Below, piece after piece: positions 44,206 to 58,140 of a DNA stretch of 64,000 nt. Made by a program: the position numbers and the translations under genes. How positions within the stretch are numbered: the first letter of the stretch is position 1; each line of letters starts with the position of its first letter. This stretch comes from Ischnura elegans (lineage: Eukaryota; Arthropoda; Insecta; Odonata; Coenagrionidae), in NCBI RefSeq assembly GCF_921293095.1, contig NC_060246.1:111084941-111148940 (forward strand), read 5' to 3'. The notes under the pieces were generated by a model. It saw only the letters and a program-made list of their open reading frames with translations, was not told the DNA's origin and made no database searches.

Positions 44206-45510
44206 AACGAGGCTTCCACTCAACCGAGGAAACATCAAAACCGTGATTAAGCCGTGAATTTCGTCTATCGTGAAAAAACCTGGAAAGACATGGAATTTCG
44301 TCATAAAACCTTAAAAATCTCTCATCCTAGATTCTAGAACTACGGTTGACCGATAAAAAATTGACATGTCGATCATATTTCAAAGTCAGTCACGCGCAGA
44401 CTCTGTCCACGCATTTATCTGCACACGAATATAAACGAAGCGCAATAGGGTAGTTTCCTTCATAAAAAAAAACGAAACGAATTGATTGCGATTCCTTACC
44501 CACCATTAGTGTATTCATAATATACAAATTATTTGGTTTTAAAAATCCCAGTCAGGCGAATGGCAATGGTCAATTTTAACCGCATTTGAAAAAGGTCGGA
44601 TTGGCGCCCATGCGATGCCACTCCACGTGACGTCACAGGGACCTAATTTCTATACGAGTAGATAGGAGTTTTACATCGTCTGAGATTACCAATCCATGCA
44701 TGAGGCACAGAGCTCAGGGAAACACGTCTTATTAATCACCTATTAAAACTGGCTATGGTCGGAAAGTTTCCTTCGTTTGATAAGGTATTAATAATCCTTA
44801 ATTAAGCCAAGCGCTACCTGCTAGCAGGGTTCTCTGCTGCCTGTTAGCAGCCTGCATCAGCTGCCTGCGTTTAGCGGCGCACATGTCTTCGCTCCAAGGT
44901 CACCTCACTTTGCGGCAGCGGGAACCAGAATGACGTTACACGGGCTTTTCCCGGCATTCATACTTAGCCGTCGCGTTTTCGCGCGCTTGAAAATTTTCAC
45001 TTTTCATTTAATCGCGAAAAATAGATATCGTCATTTAAAAATCTAAACGCGTGAAATACGTACTCCAGGAGTAATAATCTTTCGATTTAGGCAATAAAAA
45101 ATAATAGGAAACCACCCTATTATTGGTCCGTGTGCTATGACGACACATTGACCCAAAGACTGTACCAAAGCCGGAAGACTGGTAATCATAGTGTTCAAAA
45201 CCCTGGCGAAAATTTAGACGCTTCTTAATTTCCCTGCCACACTCACAACCTTTAGCCGGCACTGCATTTTTCTAGCGATAGGTGACGTCTAAAGAGGTAT
45301 TTTTGACGTCATGTTAGATAAGTACTTTCATTGCTGTGTTTGCATTAACGGCGTCGGTCGCGTTTATTAACTTTTTAGTTAACATGCGGGCGGTGATTGT
45401 TATGTGATCAATATTTATGTCTAAAATGGCTTATCAACAGGCTGTGAATTTGACGACATTTAGACTGTGAAAACCTGGAAAAACCATGAATTTTATAATT
45501 CAGTCAGAGT
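44206..45510. mobile_element. MITE family B, copy 2, split by family A copy 4
   Basis: Shares CGTGAATTTCGTC, ATAAAACCTTAAAAATC, TCTGTCCACGCATTTATCT and the end GAGTGGGAACC with copy 1. The left end is diverged. It is interrupted at 44448-45117. Confidence 0.75.
44448..45117 (-). mobile_element. MITE family A, copy 4 (minus strand)
   Basis: Begins GGGTAGTTTCC and ends GGAAACCACCC; matches copy 1 in reverse complement. It keeps overlapping CACGTG and TGACGTCA near 44626-44637. Confidence 0.85.
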
Positions 45511-45525
45511 GGGAACCATATCAAA

Positions 45526-45757
45526 CAAGGGCGAACCCACGATCATAACCGGGGGGTAAGCCATGGGTTATGAGATTATATCCTTGAAAAAATAGTTTTA
45601 TTTTAGTTACATATCTCATACTAATATATATCATTTTTGGTGGGTTTAAAGAAAATTTGTTGGATACTTTCGTTTCAATTCAGTACTGATTTTGTTTGAA
45701 AATTTTTGCGATTTTTGCTTCTGGGGGGGGAGCTGCCCCTCGCTGGGTACGCCCATG
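45526..45757. mobile_element. hAT-type MITE
   Basis: Ends CAAGGGCGAACCCA and TGGGTACGCCCATG; flanks ATATCAAA and CTTTCAAA match at 6 of 8. Confidence 0.65.
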
Positions 45758-46410
45758 CTTTCAAAGTAAAGCCACGAACTTAGGACTGCATTTTTCATGC
45801 CTATCCCCGACCACCTCTTCTAAATGAAACTCATTGCCATAGCTAAAGTCTGTACTCTACAGTTTACTCACTTGTAACATATTCTCTTATTATGGCTAAC
45901 GACTATTATAATACATTCCTATTATTTTTATATCTTACTATTTTTAAAGATTTTTAATTTATGGTATGACTATTGATGTGTCGAAGGAAGTTCTTACAAT
46001 TCTTTCATAAACTACATGCCCCTTTTAATTATTTAATTAAATTCTGAACATAAAGGCTGCTTCCAGAGACATTTGAAGTCCTTTTTATCCTACCTGTATG
46101 CGCCTTCTCCGCTACCTACTTCCGGAGTCACCTTTATGAAAAAGGCGTCCATATTTTGCATCCAACAACTGCATCTCGAGTGATCTCTCCAATTCCTCAG
46201 TGCACTCCCTCCGAATTTCCGCCAAAAAATGACTAGCTCCTTCCCAGACCCAAGTTTTCATAGGAGCGTCTGGAACGAGGCGGGGAATGGGTGTGTGACA
46301 TTTGCCGCGAGTTGACAGCTTTAAACCGATGCGATCGGGAGCGAATAACGGACCATTTGGAGCTCGTTAGAGGCGCTCCGGAGCATTGGTAGCGTTCATT
46401 GAACCGCACC

Positions 46411-47290
46411 AGAGATGTACCGAGTGTCTCACAGCTCACTTTCAGCACCCAACTCACAGATAGACCCCTTAAATTGACCATTTTTCTAAAGGTGGCTGCA
46501 TTCAGCAATTTTTCATGACTTTTTCAATTACTTCAGACTAACCTTTCACCTCCATAGATGGTTTAGGGGCGATTCGCAACGACCTGAAGGTGAAACCCCT
46601 CCATCATGGTCATTTCGGTAAAAATTAGGAACACACCTTTAAAATTCTTGCGTTGATTGATGCTTTAATAATTCCATACTCACGTTTTAACTTATGAGTA
46701 GATAAAAAGGTTTTTCATAATCATCTATGAAATTCTTTTGTTTTGGTCACATTATTTATTTTTATTTTTTTGGCTTCACTGGTTCAGTTTCAGTGGTTAT
46801 TGCTGCTTGCATACTTATTTACGTTTTGAGAATTTCTTACCGAAACAACAGTTGAAAGCATTCCAATATAATTAGCTAACAGCCCTCCGACGAGAGAGGT
46901 TCTATCTTCAAGAAGGAATTGATGGCTGTAAATGTGTATCTAATCCCAATTTTCCTGAAGAAATTTTCATTCAATGTGCCGCAATAGATAAAAAATTACG
47001 GTAACAGTTATGTTGGCGAGTTCAGATCACATCCTGGACCAAGCCTCGGGCCTAGAGCAAAGAGGTCAGTTCTTTCCTCGAGTTGTCGCGCAGGGTTAAA
47101 ACCTTTATTTTTACTTGTCCAAAGACTGATGTCGTACCGTCATGCCCACAAGGCAAGGTCACCAATTCCCCCTTTTTATGCCGCAATCTTGCACGTCTAA
47201 AGGAGCGGATTCAACATCAATTTGAGTCCGGCGTCAATTCAGCATCAGCAGATTGTCCTCTGGGATGAGGACAGAGTAGGCAAAAATATA
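46411..47290. other. Intergenic sequence, unassigned
   Basis: No recognised coding or repeat signal. Confidence 0.4.
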
Positions 47291-47946
47291 GAGGTTTCCT
47301 ATTATTTTTTTATTGCCTAAATCGAAAGATTATTACTCCTGGAGTACGCATTTCACGCGTTTAGATTTTTAAATGACGATATCCATTTTTCGCGATTAAA
47401 TGAAAAGTGAAAAATTTCAAGCGCGCGAAAACGCGACGGCCAAGTATGAATGCCGGGAAAACTCCGTGTGACGTCGTTCTGGTTCCCTCTGCCGCAAGTG
47501 AGGTGACCTTAGGGCGAGGCTTTGAGCGCTTATACGACGCAGGATGCTAGCAGGTAGCAGAGTACCATGCTAGCTGGTAGCGCTTGGCTTAAATAAGGAT
47601 TATTAATACCTTATCAAACGAAGAAAACTTTCCTACCATAGGCAGTTTTAATAGGTGATTATTAAGACATTTTACCCTGAGCTCTGTGCCTCATGCATGC
47701 ATTGGTAATCTCAGACGATGTAAACTCCTATCTACTCGTATAGAAAATAGGTCCCTGTGACGCCACGTGGAGTGGCATCGCATAGGCGCCAATCTGGCCT
47801 TTTTCAAATGAGGATAAAATTGACCATTGCCATTTGTCTAAACCGGTATTTCTAAAACCAAATAATTTTTATTATATGAATACACTATTGGTGGGTGACG
47901 AATCTCAATCAATGCCTTTCGTTTTCTTTGATGAAGGAAACTACCC
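47291..47946 (+). mobile_element. MITE family A, copy 5
   Basis: Full-length match to copy 1 with a damaged left terminus (GAGGTTTCC) and intact GGAAACTACCC. The CRE-like site is altered (TGACGCCACGTGG); the CACGTG is kept. Confidence 0.82.
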
Positions 47947-48447
47947 TATTAGCGCTCATTAGTTGAGCGATGAACCAATGAATTTTCGAATATATCGCAC
48001 TCTAAAGTCTACGAGAACCATCTCCCTGCCTTTCCCAATATAAAATCTGATACTACGGAAAGGTAATATAAAACCATTTAAGAGGAAAATATGCAGCTGC
48101 CCCGGTCTCGTCAGTGCAACCCAATACGGAAAAGTAAGCTGATACGATTTTAAAAGGCAAAGTTGAGCTCTATCCTAACCACCTGCACCTTGGCGCGTGT
48201 AACTTTGGAATGTCACAAAAAAAGACTACCTATATGAAGATCAAAATGCGTTTCTGTTGCATTGTCTATTAGTTTAACTATACCACCTAATACCAATTGC
48301 CATATTCATGAAACTTTATCTACAAATTTGATAGTATATTAATGACAAAAAATTATTCCTCTCCACCACCACACGTAGAAAGGTGGGATTTTCACACAAG
48401 CAGCGGTTATAGAGACAATAAAAGAGGATTAAAGCTCAGGAGAGGGA
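47947..48447. other. Intergenic sequence, unassigned
   Basis: Nothing recognised. Confidence 0.4.
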
Positions 48448-50283
48448 GAATGAACTAGGGATGAGTCGATTCCAAATGTCGATTCTCGATTCCACCGATT
48501 CTCGGGCATGGAATCGGAATCGAGCGCCTAAAGTCGATTCCGATTCCATCGATTCCAGGAAGATATATGTTTTGAGCATAGACTATAAGTTTGGGGCATA
48601 AAGGCTGCCACAAACTAAGCGGCCGCGGTGTCAGCGTTGCCCGCGCGGAGGATACGCCCGGCACGCGGGTGCTGCGACGAACATACCTAAGCGGCCTCGG
48701 AAACATGAAAATGCCGGCAAGAGCGACAAACCGACGAACCCTGAAATGCCTCGTGTTCATGAGCAACTCTCAGATAAAAAAAGGAAACCACGGGATCGGG
48801 AAGCAATGCATGCGTTTTCCGTTCTTTTATAAACCGCTGGTCACGGCAAACAAATTATTGCGATTATGAATCACATTCGGAGAATTCATCTGGACCACCA
48901 ATTTTAAAGTATAATAGATCGAAATATATTTTTTTATTTTCGAATGTTATCTGAAGTCTGATGATAATAAAAATGTGCAGAGAGCGAGTTTTCCTGTGAA
49001 AGAAAGTTATAAATACGCGCTGAGAGCGGTTTTTTTTAACATATGTAACTTATTTAGACTAACACGCGTCTGCGTCAATAATAATAAAAATTTAGACACA
49101 TTCGCGTTTGCATAGCCCAGTTTCATCAATGCAACCCTTGAGAAAGTTGATACTTGCTTGGCCTAAGCCGCCGCGGCCTCCGGGCGGACTCGGCAGGTTG
49201 CGTTCGGCCGCCACCGCGCACCCGCCCGGCTGCTCTCGTATGTATGGACGCAATGAACACTACATTATTGTTTAGCCACCGCGGCCAAACGAGAATGTAG
49301 CCACCAGCCACATGTATTGTTATTTTTAGGGATGGTCGGATCGGATACCTCGGATCCAAATATCCGCGGATATTACCCTTCATCGGATACATCGGATCCA
49401 TAGTCGCGGAAGACATCGGATCTGGATCCGAAATTTTAAATAATAGCTTCAGTGAATGCAACGCCCCATCAGGGTGGAAAGAGTTCCGATTTTCCCTTCG
49501 AATGCGCCGTCGCATGCGATTCTTGTCCTACTCATGAACCGTTTTGTTTGAAAGCTCTCGCAGAGGTTACGAGTAGAATTTCAGCCGTGGCCAGGATTTT
49601 CAGCCAGAAAATAAAATAGGCAAAATACGACTGGCACATAGTGTGACTCTTGCCAAGAGATTGAACAATCATTGGGGGAATCTCAGCGCCGTAGGATAAT
49701 AACAACGTCAAAAGTAACCACGTCGCAGATTTCAGAAAACCACCCTCGGCCGTCCCACAGTGGACTGAAATCGAAAAAAGCTGGCCAAAAATCATATCTT
49801 CCATATTTTTATAATTAGCTCGATGAAATTTTTCCTCCTATTCTTACTTAGGCTATATAACATAAATATAAAGACAATTTGCCGAAAAATTAATCCGGGG
49901 AGTTTTTTTAAACAAATACGCGGAGACGGAAAAAATAACAAAAATCGACTATTTGGACCGCTTCAGTAAAGAGGGAACATTTAATTAAAATTATTAGCTA
50001 GTAATAAAACAGCAAGCAATTTGACATTAAATTAATAATTTAAATAAAAATTTTCATATTAAATACATAAAATTATTTTTTAAACATTAGTGATTTAGTC
50101 AACTACCTTTGCGTCAACATTTTGTCCTAAAGAACACACATAAGAAATCACCTAGCAAACAATTTATACCATAAACCAAAATACCACAAAATTATTTAAG
50201 AACCATAATAAATTAACATAAATATATAAAACATAAGGGATAAATTTACCAGCCCACTAAAGTTTTCATCGGATTCCCAGCCG

Positions 50284-50745
50284 TCACTGTCCTCGTCTCT
50301 GTCCACTACCAGTTGGCTCCTCCAATACAAGTAAGTATCGTATATCCTTTGAAACATTTCTTTTAGCATTTGTAAATACATAACGATTGGATTTTAGATG
50401 ATCCGAAGTAAGGAGAAGCCTTCGGAAAAGATCTCCTCTTTCAGTTAAGCGCGAAATTTTTCGCGCGTGGTGCGCTCGGAATCTTATGACATCTTTGTGG
50501 CGAGATTTCAAAGCTTCCTTCGAAAGTTGGCCAATTGGAAGCACTGCTGCCTTGGCAATTGATGCTCCATAAAACAAAAATTTGTGCACCGTGAGGGGCG
50601 TGTAGTACCACGGATACAAATCCACGAAAAGGTATGCAGTTTCTGAGCAGTACTCGCTGAAATTGTCGTAATCTATCTCAGGTCCAGATGTCAGAGCTTT
50701 TAAAATTGAGGCAAACCTCGAGATGAGTTCCTCGCTAATGCTTAT
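50284..50745 (-). pseudogene. Transib/RAG1-like transposase C-terminal exon
   Basis: Minus frame: SISEELISRFASIL, SGPEIDYDNFSEYCSETA, VDLYPWYYTPLTVHKFLFYG, LPIGQLSKEALKSRHKDVIR and HHARKISRLTERGDLFRRLL then TSDHL. This is the conserved Transib C-terminal pattern (YPWYxMPxxVHKxLxHG, LPIGQLSEEAQEARNKD, HTRKxSR, LLxTSDP), shared with RAG1. The upstream edge near 50745 looks like an exon start. Catalytic N-terminal exons were not found, so the element is probably inactive. Confidence 0.75.
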
Positions 50746-51025
50746 TTAAAAAGGAAAAAAGTCCTCACCAAATCCTTCTTCCAAAAAAAATTAAATATTC
50801 ATAACAAGTTTTTGAATTAATAAATAAAAATCTATATAATTTGAGTTTTTGGTGGTAAACATACCGGTAATTTCTGATGTTAGCTTAGGTTCAGAAAAAA
50901 AACGTTGGGCAGTGTTCCCATCATTAGTCGTGCCTTGACCATGCTTTAACAAGTGGTCTCAAGAAGAATTTCATGCATATCTGTTGGGAGCGGTTTATCC
51001 TTCTCTAATCAACATCGAAATTTTA

Positions 51026-51250
51026 CTACAAACTGGTTCTCTTGCATTCTTTCCATTTCTGGATATACCTATTGAAAAAGTATTTATTCATGACGTTCTT
51101 CAACATTTCCTTTGTCTTCTCGTCTTTCCCCAAGTTTAACTTATCATGGAGATATTGAAGGGCCAATTTACGTTTTGACGACGGCGAATTTACATTTTTA
51201 TTAACAATAACGTCATGTATTTCTTTGCGGGTTACTTTCTTGCGCTCCAT
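51026..51250 (-). CDS. Small unassigned ORF inside the Transib element
   Basis: 74 codons, very rich in Lys and Arg (MERKKVTRKEIHDVIVNKNV; SSKRKLALQYLHDKLNLGKD). No known domain recognised. It might be an upstream exon of the Transib transposase or chance. A GC-rich stretch follows at 51380-51740. Confidence 0.25.
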   Translation of the reverse strand: MERKKVTRKEIHDVIVNKNVNSPSSKRKLALQYLHDKLNLGKDEKTKEMLKNVMNKYFFNRYIQKWKECKRTSL

Positions 51251-53099
51251 TTTCTCTCATCCAAAATATCAACAATCTAAACCACCGGGCAAGGAAATCG
51301 AAATTAGAACATAGTTCTCTGAATAATACACACGATCACAGAGATATTTTACTTGGAAAACGTACCTTTTTATCGTTCCGAGATATCCTTCACTAGTAGC
51401 AGAGAGGAGAAGAGAGGGCCAGCCTTTATGGGGAAAAGGATATACATTTGTTGTTGTGAATTGCTGTCGAGAGAGGGCAGTGGTGTACTCTCGCACGGGT
51501 AAGCTGACCTTGGGTCCTCTCCCTCCCTTCTTTCCCCTCAGTGTTTGACGGGGGGACACTCGTGACATTCGACACCTCGGTCCGACGGGAGACGAAATCA
51601 GATCGGGCTGTGTGAGGGAGAGAGCTGTTGGGACAAAAGAAGCATGGATAGGAGGGATTTTTTTTATCGCCTGGCGAGCTGCGTCTTCCACAAATCCTTC
51701 CCTCATCTCTCTGCTTGGCTCTTCCCGTTACTACTGAAAACACTTTTACAACATGCAGCTGTGAATAACTGTTGAAACAGTCTCATACAGTTCAAAGAAT
51801 GCGGTCCGAAGGCAAGAGAGAAAAAAATTTCAGGGCACCGGGACCCCCGGTTTGATGGTTATAAGTGAAAAATGAAGCATCCTTCATTATTGAAAACTCA
51901 AAATTATGTAATCTAACCTTGAATTAATCATCGCTTCCGCAAACATATTATCCATCAGTCCGAAAGAACAGATTCTTAAATTCTGAATGCATCTCCATTC
52001 CGGGTCATATTCCTTTAGGGTATTTTGTTCCATATTGATAAACTAAACGAATAAGCTATCAGTGAGAAAACTTCAGGGAAGTATCCACTCGACCTCCAGG
52101 GATTTTTATGAAATTTTGAGAGGAGATATGCACGAATATCGAATGGACGTTCAGAGGATTTCAATATAAGACAAGGTCTCAGGCGTTATTTTATGGAATT
52201 GATTCATGTTCAATGAAATAAAACATAGTTATTTTATGTCATTTAACAGAGGATTTTATATTCAGCAATGTGAGACTCAATGAGTCCTTTGACGAAGTTC
52301 TGCAGCCTTCCGCTATACGGTACTGGCACCAAGGCAAATTTGAAAGATAATAACGTTTATAGTATTTTGTCGGAAGAGATAAGCCACTTTGTGAAACTTA
52401 TTGGGCTCCATTAAATGAGGCAATTAAATATTATCCGCTGATAAGTTGACGCAAAAGTGGAGACAAATTTATGAAAGTAGGAATCTTTCGTTCGGAGTTT
52501 CTTATTTCAGGAATGAAGAGCATATAAAACGTAAAAGTTGGCGCACAACAACATGCGAAAAGAATTACACAAAATAGTTCACTATCTCAATCCTTTTGAT
52601 TAACTCAAACATTCTCCTGCGAACAGATGTTTTTTATATACGCTGAAAATAGGGTATTTTCGGACAAATTCTTAATTAAACGATCACACACACACTCCTA
52701 CAAAATATTTTTCCTCTGTTGGAAGTATTTTTTAACGTCTGAAAACATTTTACTAGTTTTCAATCATAGGGAAAGTAGTCCCTAACAATGGAGGAAATTG
52801 AGGGCTTTACTTCGGGAAAATTATTTATAGAATACATGTCAGTGAAAGTATCTCCGGAGGGGCTCGTCAACAGGTCGTTTGCAGCTAGAACTTTGAACTT
52901 TATGTTGCACACTGGGAACAAATACTGTACTAACATTGAAAATCAATATTGTATTGAATAATTTGTTATCTAAGACAAACAATTAGTTTTGGCTCGTTAC
53001 ATTCTTTGCAAAAAGTCAATAAATAGGTATCTAAAGTACAGAACATCAAATATTTTGTAGCCTTCAATGAATGGATAACTCAAAATACTTACGCGATGG

Positions 53100-54230
53100 C
53101 GGTTTAAGGTTTTGGACGTTGGATTAAGTCCACAAAGTTTTATTTGTGATCAGGGAAGCTGAAACAGAAAAGCTCTAAAAGGCTTGGTCGTCTCGTTTGA
53201 AAATCCTTATTTCGAGGTAAATTATAGAAAAATTTATTGCATATTAGATGTGCCTCATCTAGTCAAATCTTTAAGAAATAACTTACTTACTAGTGACTTT
53301 GTAGCGGATGGAAAAATAATTTCATTCGAAAATATCCGCAGTGTCCATAAGAGCGACACTTCGAGCTCAACCACAAGAGCGATGTGGAAATTAACGCCGG
53401 CTCATTTGTGGCCAAATGCCTTTCAGAAGATGTCAGTGAAGCTGGCTACTCAAATATTCAGTTTGTCCGTCGCCGCCGCAATCCGTGCGAGTTGCTCCAC
53501 AGAAGAGCTGATACTATCATCAGCTACCTCTACTGCGGACTTCATTGAGATGATAAACAACATTTTTTATTTGCTCAACTGTAAATTAAATGTCCGCCTT
53601 TGTGATAGCAATATTAAAACAAAGGACCTGCTGCATGAAGGGTATCGGATAATGAGCGGGATAACAAAAGTAGACGGAAGTCGACCTGCGTGTTTTGACG
53701 GCTTTCTTTTGTCGATTAAGTCAATTATGGCACTTTTAGAATCAAGTGAAGAGGGAGTTGCGACAGCAAAACTAAACCAAGACGCCCTGGAAAATTTTTT
53801 ATCCGTGATGAGGCAGAAGGGGAGATTTAATCGCAATCCCACAGTAAAGGGATTCAGAACGAGCTACAGGCAAGTTTCAGTGCTGAAAGAAGTTTGCTGA
53901 AACCTCTTAGATCTTCAAGCTACGACTTGGATGATAGCTACATGCTGGACATACAGAATGAGGAATGGATTAGATCCATGGAGCCATGCTCTTCACCTTT
54001 GCCTACCGATATGGAAGAAGGTGAAGAAGACACTTCAACAAACTCCTCCGAGGAGCATGTTGACGTCAACTCTGATATCGGAACGGATGTGATCACCCTC
54101 CAGGATTGCTCCGACGTATACTTCTCAGGGTACTTGGTAAGAAGAAAGATTTTCCTGTCCCAAGTGCAAGGAAATGTTTGTACACAAGGAGGACATGAGC
54201 GAAAAGTCTCAACTCCTAATTTTATATAAG
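53100..54230 (+). pseudogene. P-element (THAP9-type) transposase fragment
   Basis: The + frame reads FICDQGS, a TGA at 53160-53162, NRKALKGL, NPYFEVN, ILDVPHLVKSLRNNLL, KLTPAHLWPNAFQKMSVKLA, then LNQDALENFLSVMRQKGRFN and, after a frame change near 53880, LQDCSDVYFSGYL. These are catalytic and insertion-domain blocks of P-element transposase (CDQGSNN with the catalytic Asp; NQDxLENFF with the catalytic Glu; YxAGYLA). The THAP domain is missing. Lies inside the Transib element in opposite orientation to its transposase. Its termini were not found. Confidence 0.8.
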
Positions 54231-54359
54231 ACCTTTCCTGGCCTGAAGAATACATCTTCTGGTCTTCATTACCCATCCAGTGACTTTTTTGTTTTTACTA
54301 AAGCTGCCTTGAAAGTTTCCAAAAGAATTTTCAAAAAAATTCACATAAACAAAATGTAA

Positions 54360-57300
54360 GAAAAAATTTAATTTATAAGTTGAAAAGAAATCTGAAATAG
54401 AAACTAGAGGGCCACACCGACGCGAGCATTCCATTTGAATGCAAATTGCATCTATTCTATGCATTTGACCTGATTTTTACGTGCCCAATTTAAAAAAAAT
54501 TGTAAATGGATGTCAGTCAGTAAACGCAATAGCAGAGATAAGATAAGAATTTTGTCTCATAAATAAAAAAGTGGTAAATATGTGTTTGTAGTAAAAAACT
54601 GAAGTTAGTACACTCTTCTTTACACAAATCATGCTATTTTATTCTCTCCATCAAAAAACTCATTTTTTATAAAATTACTCTTTACTGAAAATATTCTCTG
54701 GAAATCTCTTGAACGACTATAAAAACGATATCGAAGGTCATCGGATTTATTTATACCAAAATAGAAAGTAATTTTCAATGATTACAAGCTTGAACGTTTT
54801 GAGATAAGTTAGAAGACAAATTACCTTAACATGGCAATTAATTATATTAAATAAATACTATATTAATTTCTTAATTAGTAAATCATGCCTCCAAAATACT
54901 TGGAATCAATCATAAGCTGAAACAGTAAAGTTAACGGTTCACTTTCTAGGATATTTGTCTTCGAATGAGGTAAAAATTCTTTGGCGCCGAAAAAATTCAA
55001 GAATTAAGAATTGAGTTCGACTTATTACGTGATAGACGGATAGATTCAGGGTGAAACTTGATGTAACTGTATTGAACTACACAAAAAACTACAGTAGCAG
55101 AGAAAGAGCTTCAAATGGTAACTCAGGTGAATAGTGGCAACAGCTCTCTGAAATATTATATACTATCAAAATATGTATGGACTGTCTTGAAATATTTAAC
55201 GCCCACATTGCACTAAAGAATTTTATAAAGATGTTTTAAACGGCCTACGTAAAATTGACAAAATTCAATGCGGTCAAGTAATTTTAATGTTGTTTTGAAA
55301 AAATGCAGACTAATCGAAAATGATGGGAAGTATATGTTAGCGTGTATATGGAGTTTCTATCGGGAAAATTAGAAATCTAGTCGCAAAAATGGTTTCCTCC
55401 TCTATGAAATATTAATTTTCGGATTTTTGTAGAAGTGAATGTTGTGAAAACTTATAAAGCATCCCACACTGGTGTTATTAAAAAACAATACGATTTAATT
55501 ACCACAATAGGGATACCAGACGATCTTCTCCATACAAAGACAAAAATTCAAGATTCTTGACGCGGTAAACGCAGAAGTATAATGATAGTAAATGGAGCCT
55601 AGAACCTTGAACACTGAAAATTGTGTTATAAATTATGATACAGCAACCGATGTTTTTTATAGTATATGTATACAAGGGCCGACAAGCCCTTCTACAGCAG
55701 ACAAGTCTTCCTACAACCAAAATTGGTAAACTTTCTTAAAAATGAAAAATAAACCTTTGCTATTCTCTCGAAAAACCCACTACTCATCCTCCGAAAACAT
55801 CGTCTTTGGTCACAATAACTCCCCAAATTAGTGAAAATAAACTTTATGTTGGGTAGCAAGGCCCCAGAATTCGAAACCACCTCATTATAAAGACCCAAGG
55901 CGAAATTCGTCGTTCCAAGCCGTCAAAATTTGCATTATTTTCTGAATAAGTAAGTAAGTATTGAAGTTACAGCGAATCAGTATTCTCCTTTAGGGATATG
56001 TAACGAAGGAGTACATATTTCCTAGTAAGCATTGACAAAAATATCCTTTCCCGCTCGAGAATTTTCTCTCCGCGCGCATGGAGGTTGCGAGAAGCTCGGC
56101 TCAGTGGCGCCGTAGTATTTTTTCGTAATATCAAAACCTTGTAACTCCCTTCCAAATTGAGATAGGTAAATGATTTTTTCACTAAAAATAGCTATATAGT
56201 TTTCTTCAAATTTGATTCACAGCATATAGGGACCTATGATGTAAGAAACGTAAGTTAGTAGGCGACTACTTTTTACCTTACAAAAATCCCAATTTTCTTG
56301 TCCTGGTGGGTGTAACATCGGTATAACAATTTTTTTCCCAATAACTTAAAAAAAAGGTGAAAACTTTCAAAGAGAAAATAGTATGAAGAAATTTATGCAG
56401 AAGATTCAATTCAATACACTCAACGGTTAGGCGGCAATTGCGAGAAGAAAGCAAAGTAAAAAAATACACGTTTCTAACGGAAAGTTAAGGAAATGTTTTT
56501 TATAGCTTTTGTTATAACTTTTATTGAAAAACTATTGGTACCAGTAAATGAAGCGTCTTATTCTACATTAGAATGCATTTTTTAACTAATGCAGGGCGCA
56601 ATCTTAATTTTCATGCTGTAGTTGACGACTTGGAACCGCGCTCCCAGCCTTAGGGAGAATAACATGGGAAACGAATCTCCATAAGAAACCATACTGTCAA
56701 CTGAATGTGGAGCGCTTTATACGACGAGAGTCAAATAGCCCGCGCGATTGGAGCTGTGAGCCTTAGAGCCATCTGAGCCACAGCTCCAGAACTACGTCAA
56801 AAACGCATACGCTCTGATAACATGGGCTTGGTCCTCCTCTCCTCGCTAGTAGTAGTTCGGCCTCAACGCTGAAATTTCAAGGTATACTTAGGGAAAATAA
56901 ACCCTGGTTCTTCGCATCCGTAGCGCAAGCACTCACATCCTTTCGCACTCACGAAGACAAAATCACTAATTTTCTCGGTAGAATCGTAAAAGATAATAGT
57001 TTTCAACCAATAGAAAAGAAGCATTTGTGGAAAACCCCGTGTGAGCTACTTCGTAGAAAATTGTTTGCACGGATGTCGAAGGGAAGCGATCCTCAACAGT
57101 GCAAAAACCCTTTCATAGACCGAGGCTATAAAGCAATAAAGGGCATTTCTATAGAGGGACAGTTATGAAACGAGTACAGAACTTCTTTAACGCTACATAA
57201 TAATCATAACACAGTGGTTGGGTTTTCGGGTACAATAGGGATTAACGCGGTCGGCAGGGTAGTGCCCGCCGGTGCGGCGCGGCGGCGCTCCGCCACACGT

Positions 57301-58140
57301 GTGCCCTTTTCAGTGTTTGAGCCGATGGCAGCTACGTATGGCCTAGGAGAGTACGGATATCAGAATATGCGAGTTTATAGTGGTTAGAATTGGGTTTTCG
57401 AAGAATTAATGCTTTGCAGCCGCCCGCTTCCCGAGACAAGAATCTGACTTGCCGGCGCAATCGTTGAGTCGTTTATATGTCTCATGAAGGAAATTGTTAT
57501 GGGCGCTTGGAAAAATAGAACAATAAGACTAATATGGCATGCTAAATGTATGCAGTGTATGTAAGTGTAGTTTCGTCTCACTTTTAGCGAATTATCCTCG
57601 GCCACAGCTAAGTCTGAACAAATGTTCGCATCAAACCACCGCGTCGGGCGGTTGGACATTCACGCACATAACTTGATAGGAGAGGCGGGGTGGCAAATTT
57701 GGGCAGGATTTTTCAATTGATAACTAAAGTTGACAATTTATTTTATAATTTGGTGCAAAAAACTTCGTGAAGCAAAGTGAAAAACATCAACTTTTTCTCT
57801 ACATTATGTTAAAAATACATTAAAAGTAGGACATTTTAATTGTTTAAATAAAAGTAATAAAAATTATCGCTATAATAAAATCTTTCACTACAAAGAATTA
57901 TGAATATGTTCATTTTTATTATTGAATGGTTTAAAATTATGCATTTTAAAGCATAACACAACAGTAGCAAAAAACTTGTCAATTTTTTCAAAATATGGGA
58001 AAAAAATTTTGAGATCATTTTTCATTAAATTCACAGACGTCTCCTGCTTTTAAAAAATGAGTCATGAATAAAATTATTTCAGTAATGTGGTCACTGATTA
58101 TTCTGTAATTTGAAAATATAATACTTTTTTCCAAATTAAA
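54360..58140. other. Transib interior, unassigned
   Basis: AT-rich with a GC-rich patch at about 57240-57330. No recognised domain or inverted ends. Confidence 0.4.

Larger units (their letters stand above)
42697..46410. mobile_element. DNA transposon, TIR GGTGCGGTYCAATGAAYGCTAC
   Basis: The left end GGTGCGGTCCAATGAATGCT and right end AGCGTTCATTGAACCGCACC are inverted repeats. The left end abuts the piggyBac TTAA. The interior is filled by a LINE fragment and MITEs. A short minus frame near 46260-46110 (WEGASHFLAEIRRECTEELE) has no clear family. No duplication was fixed. Confidence 0.6.

Noticed and set aside
46110..46260. Minus ORF with WEGASHFLAEIRREC
   Set aside because: Considered as a Myb/SANT-like DNA-binding segment of a Harbinger element, but the spacing of aromatic residues does not fit.
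51269..51743. Two overlapping GC-rich minus ORFs in the Transib element
   Set aside because: Low-complexity composition (Arg, Pro, Ser) in two frames at once suggests composition bias, not coding.
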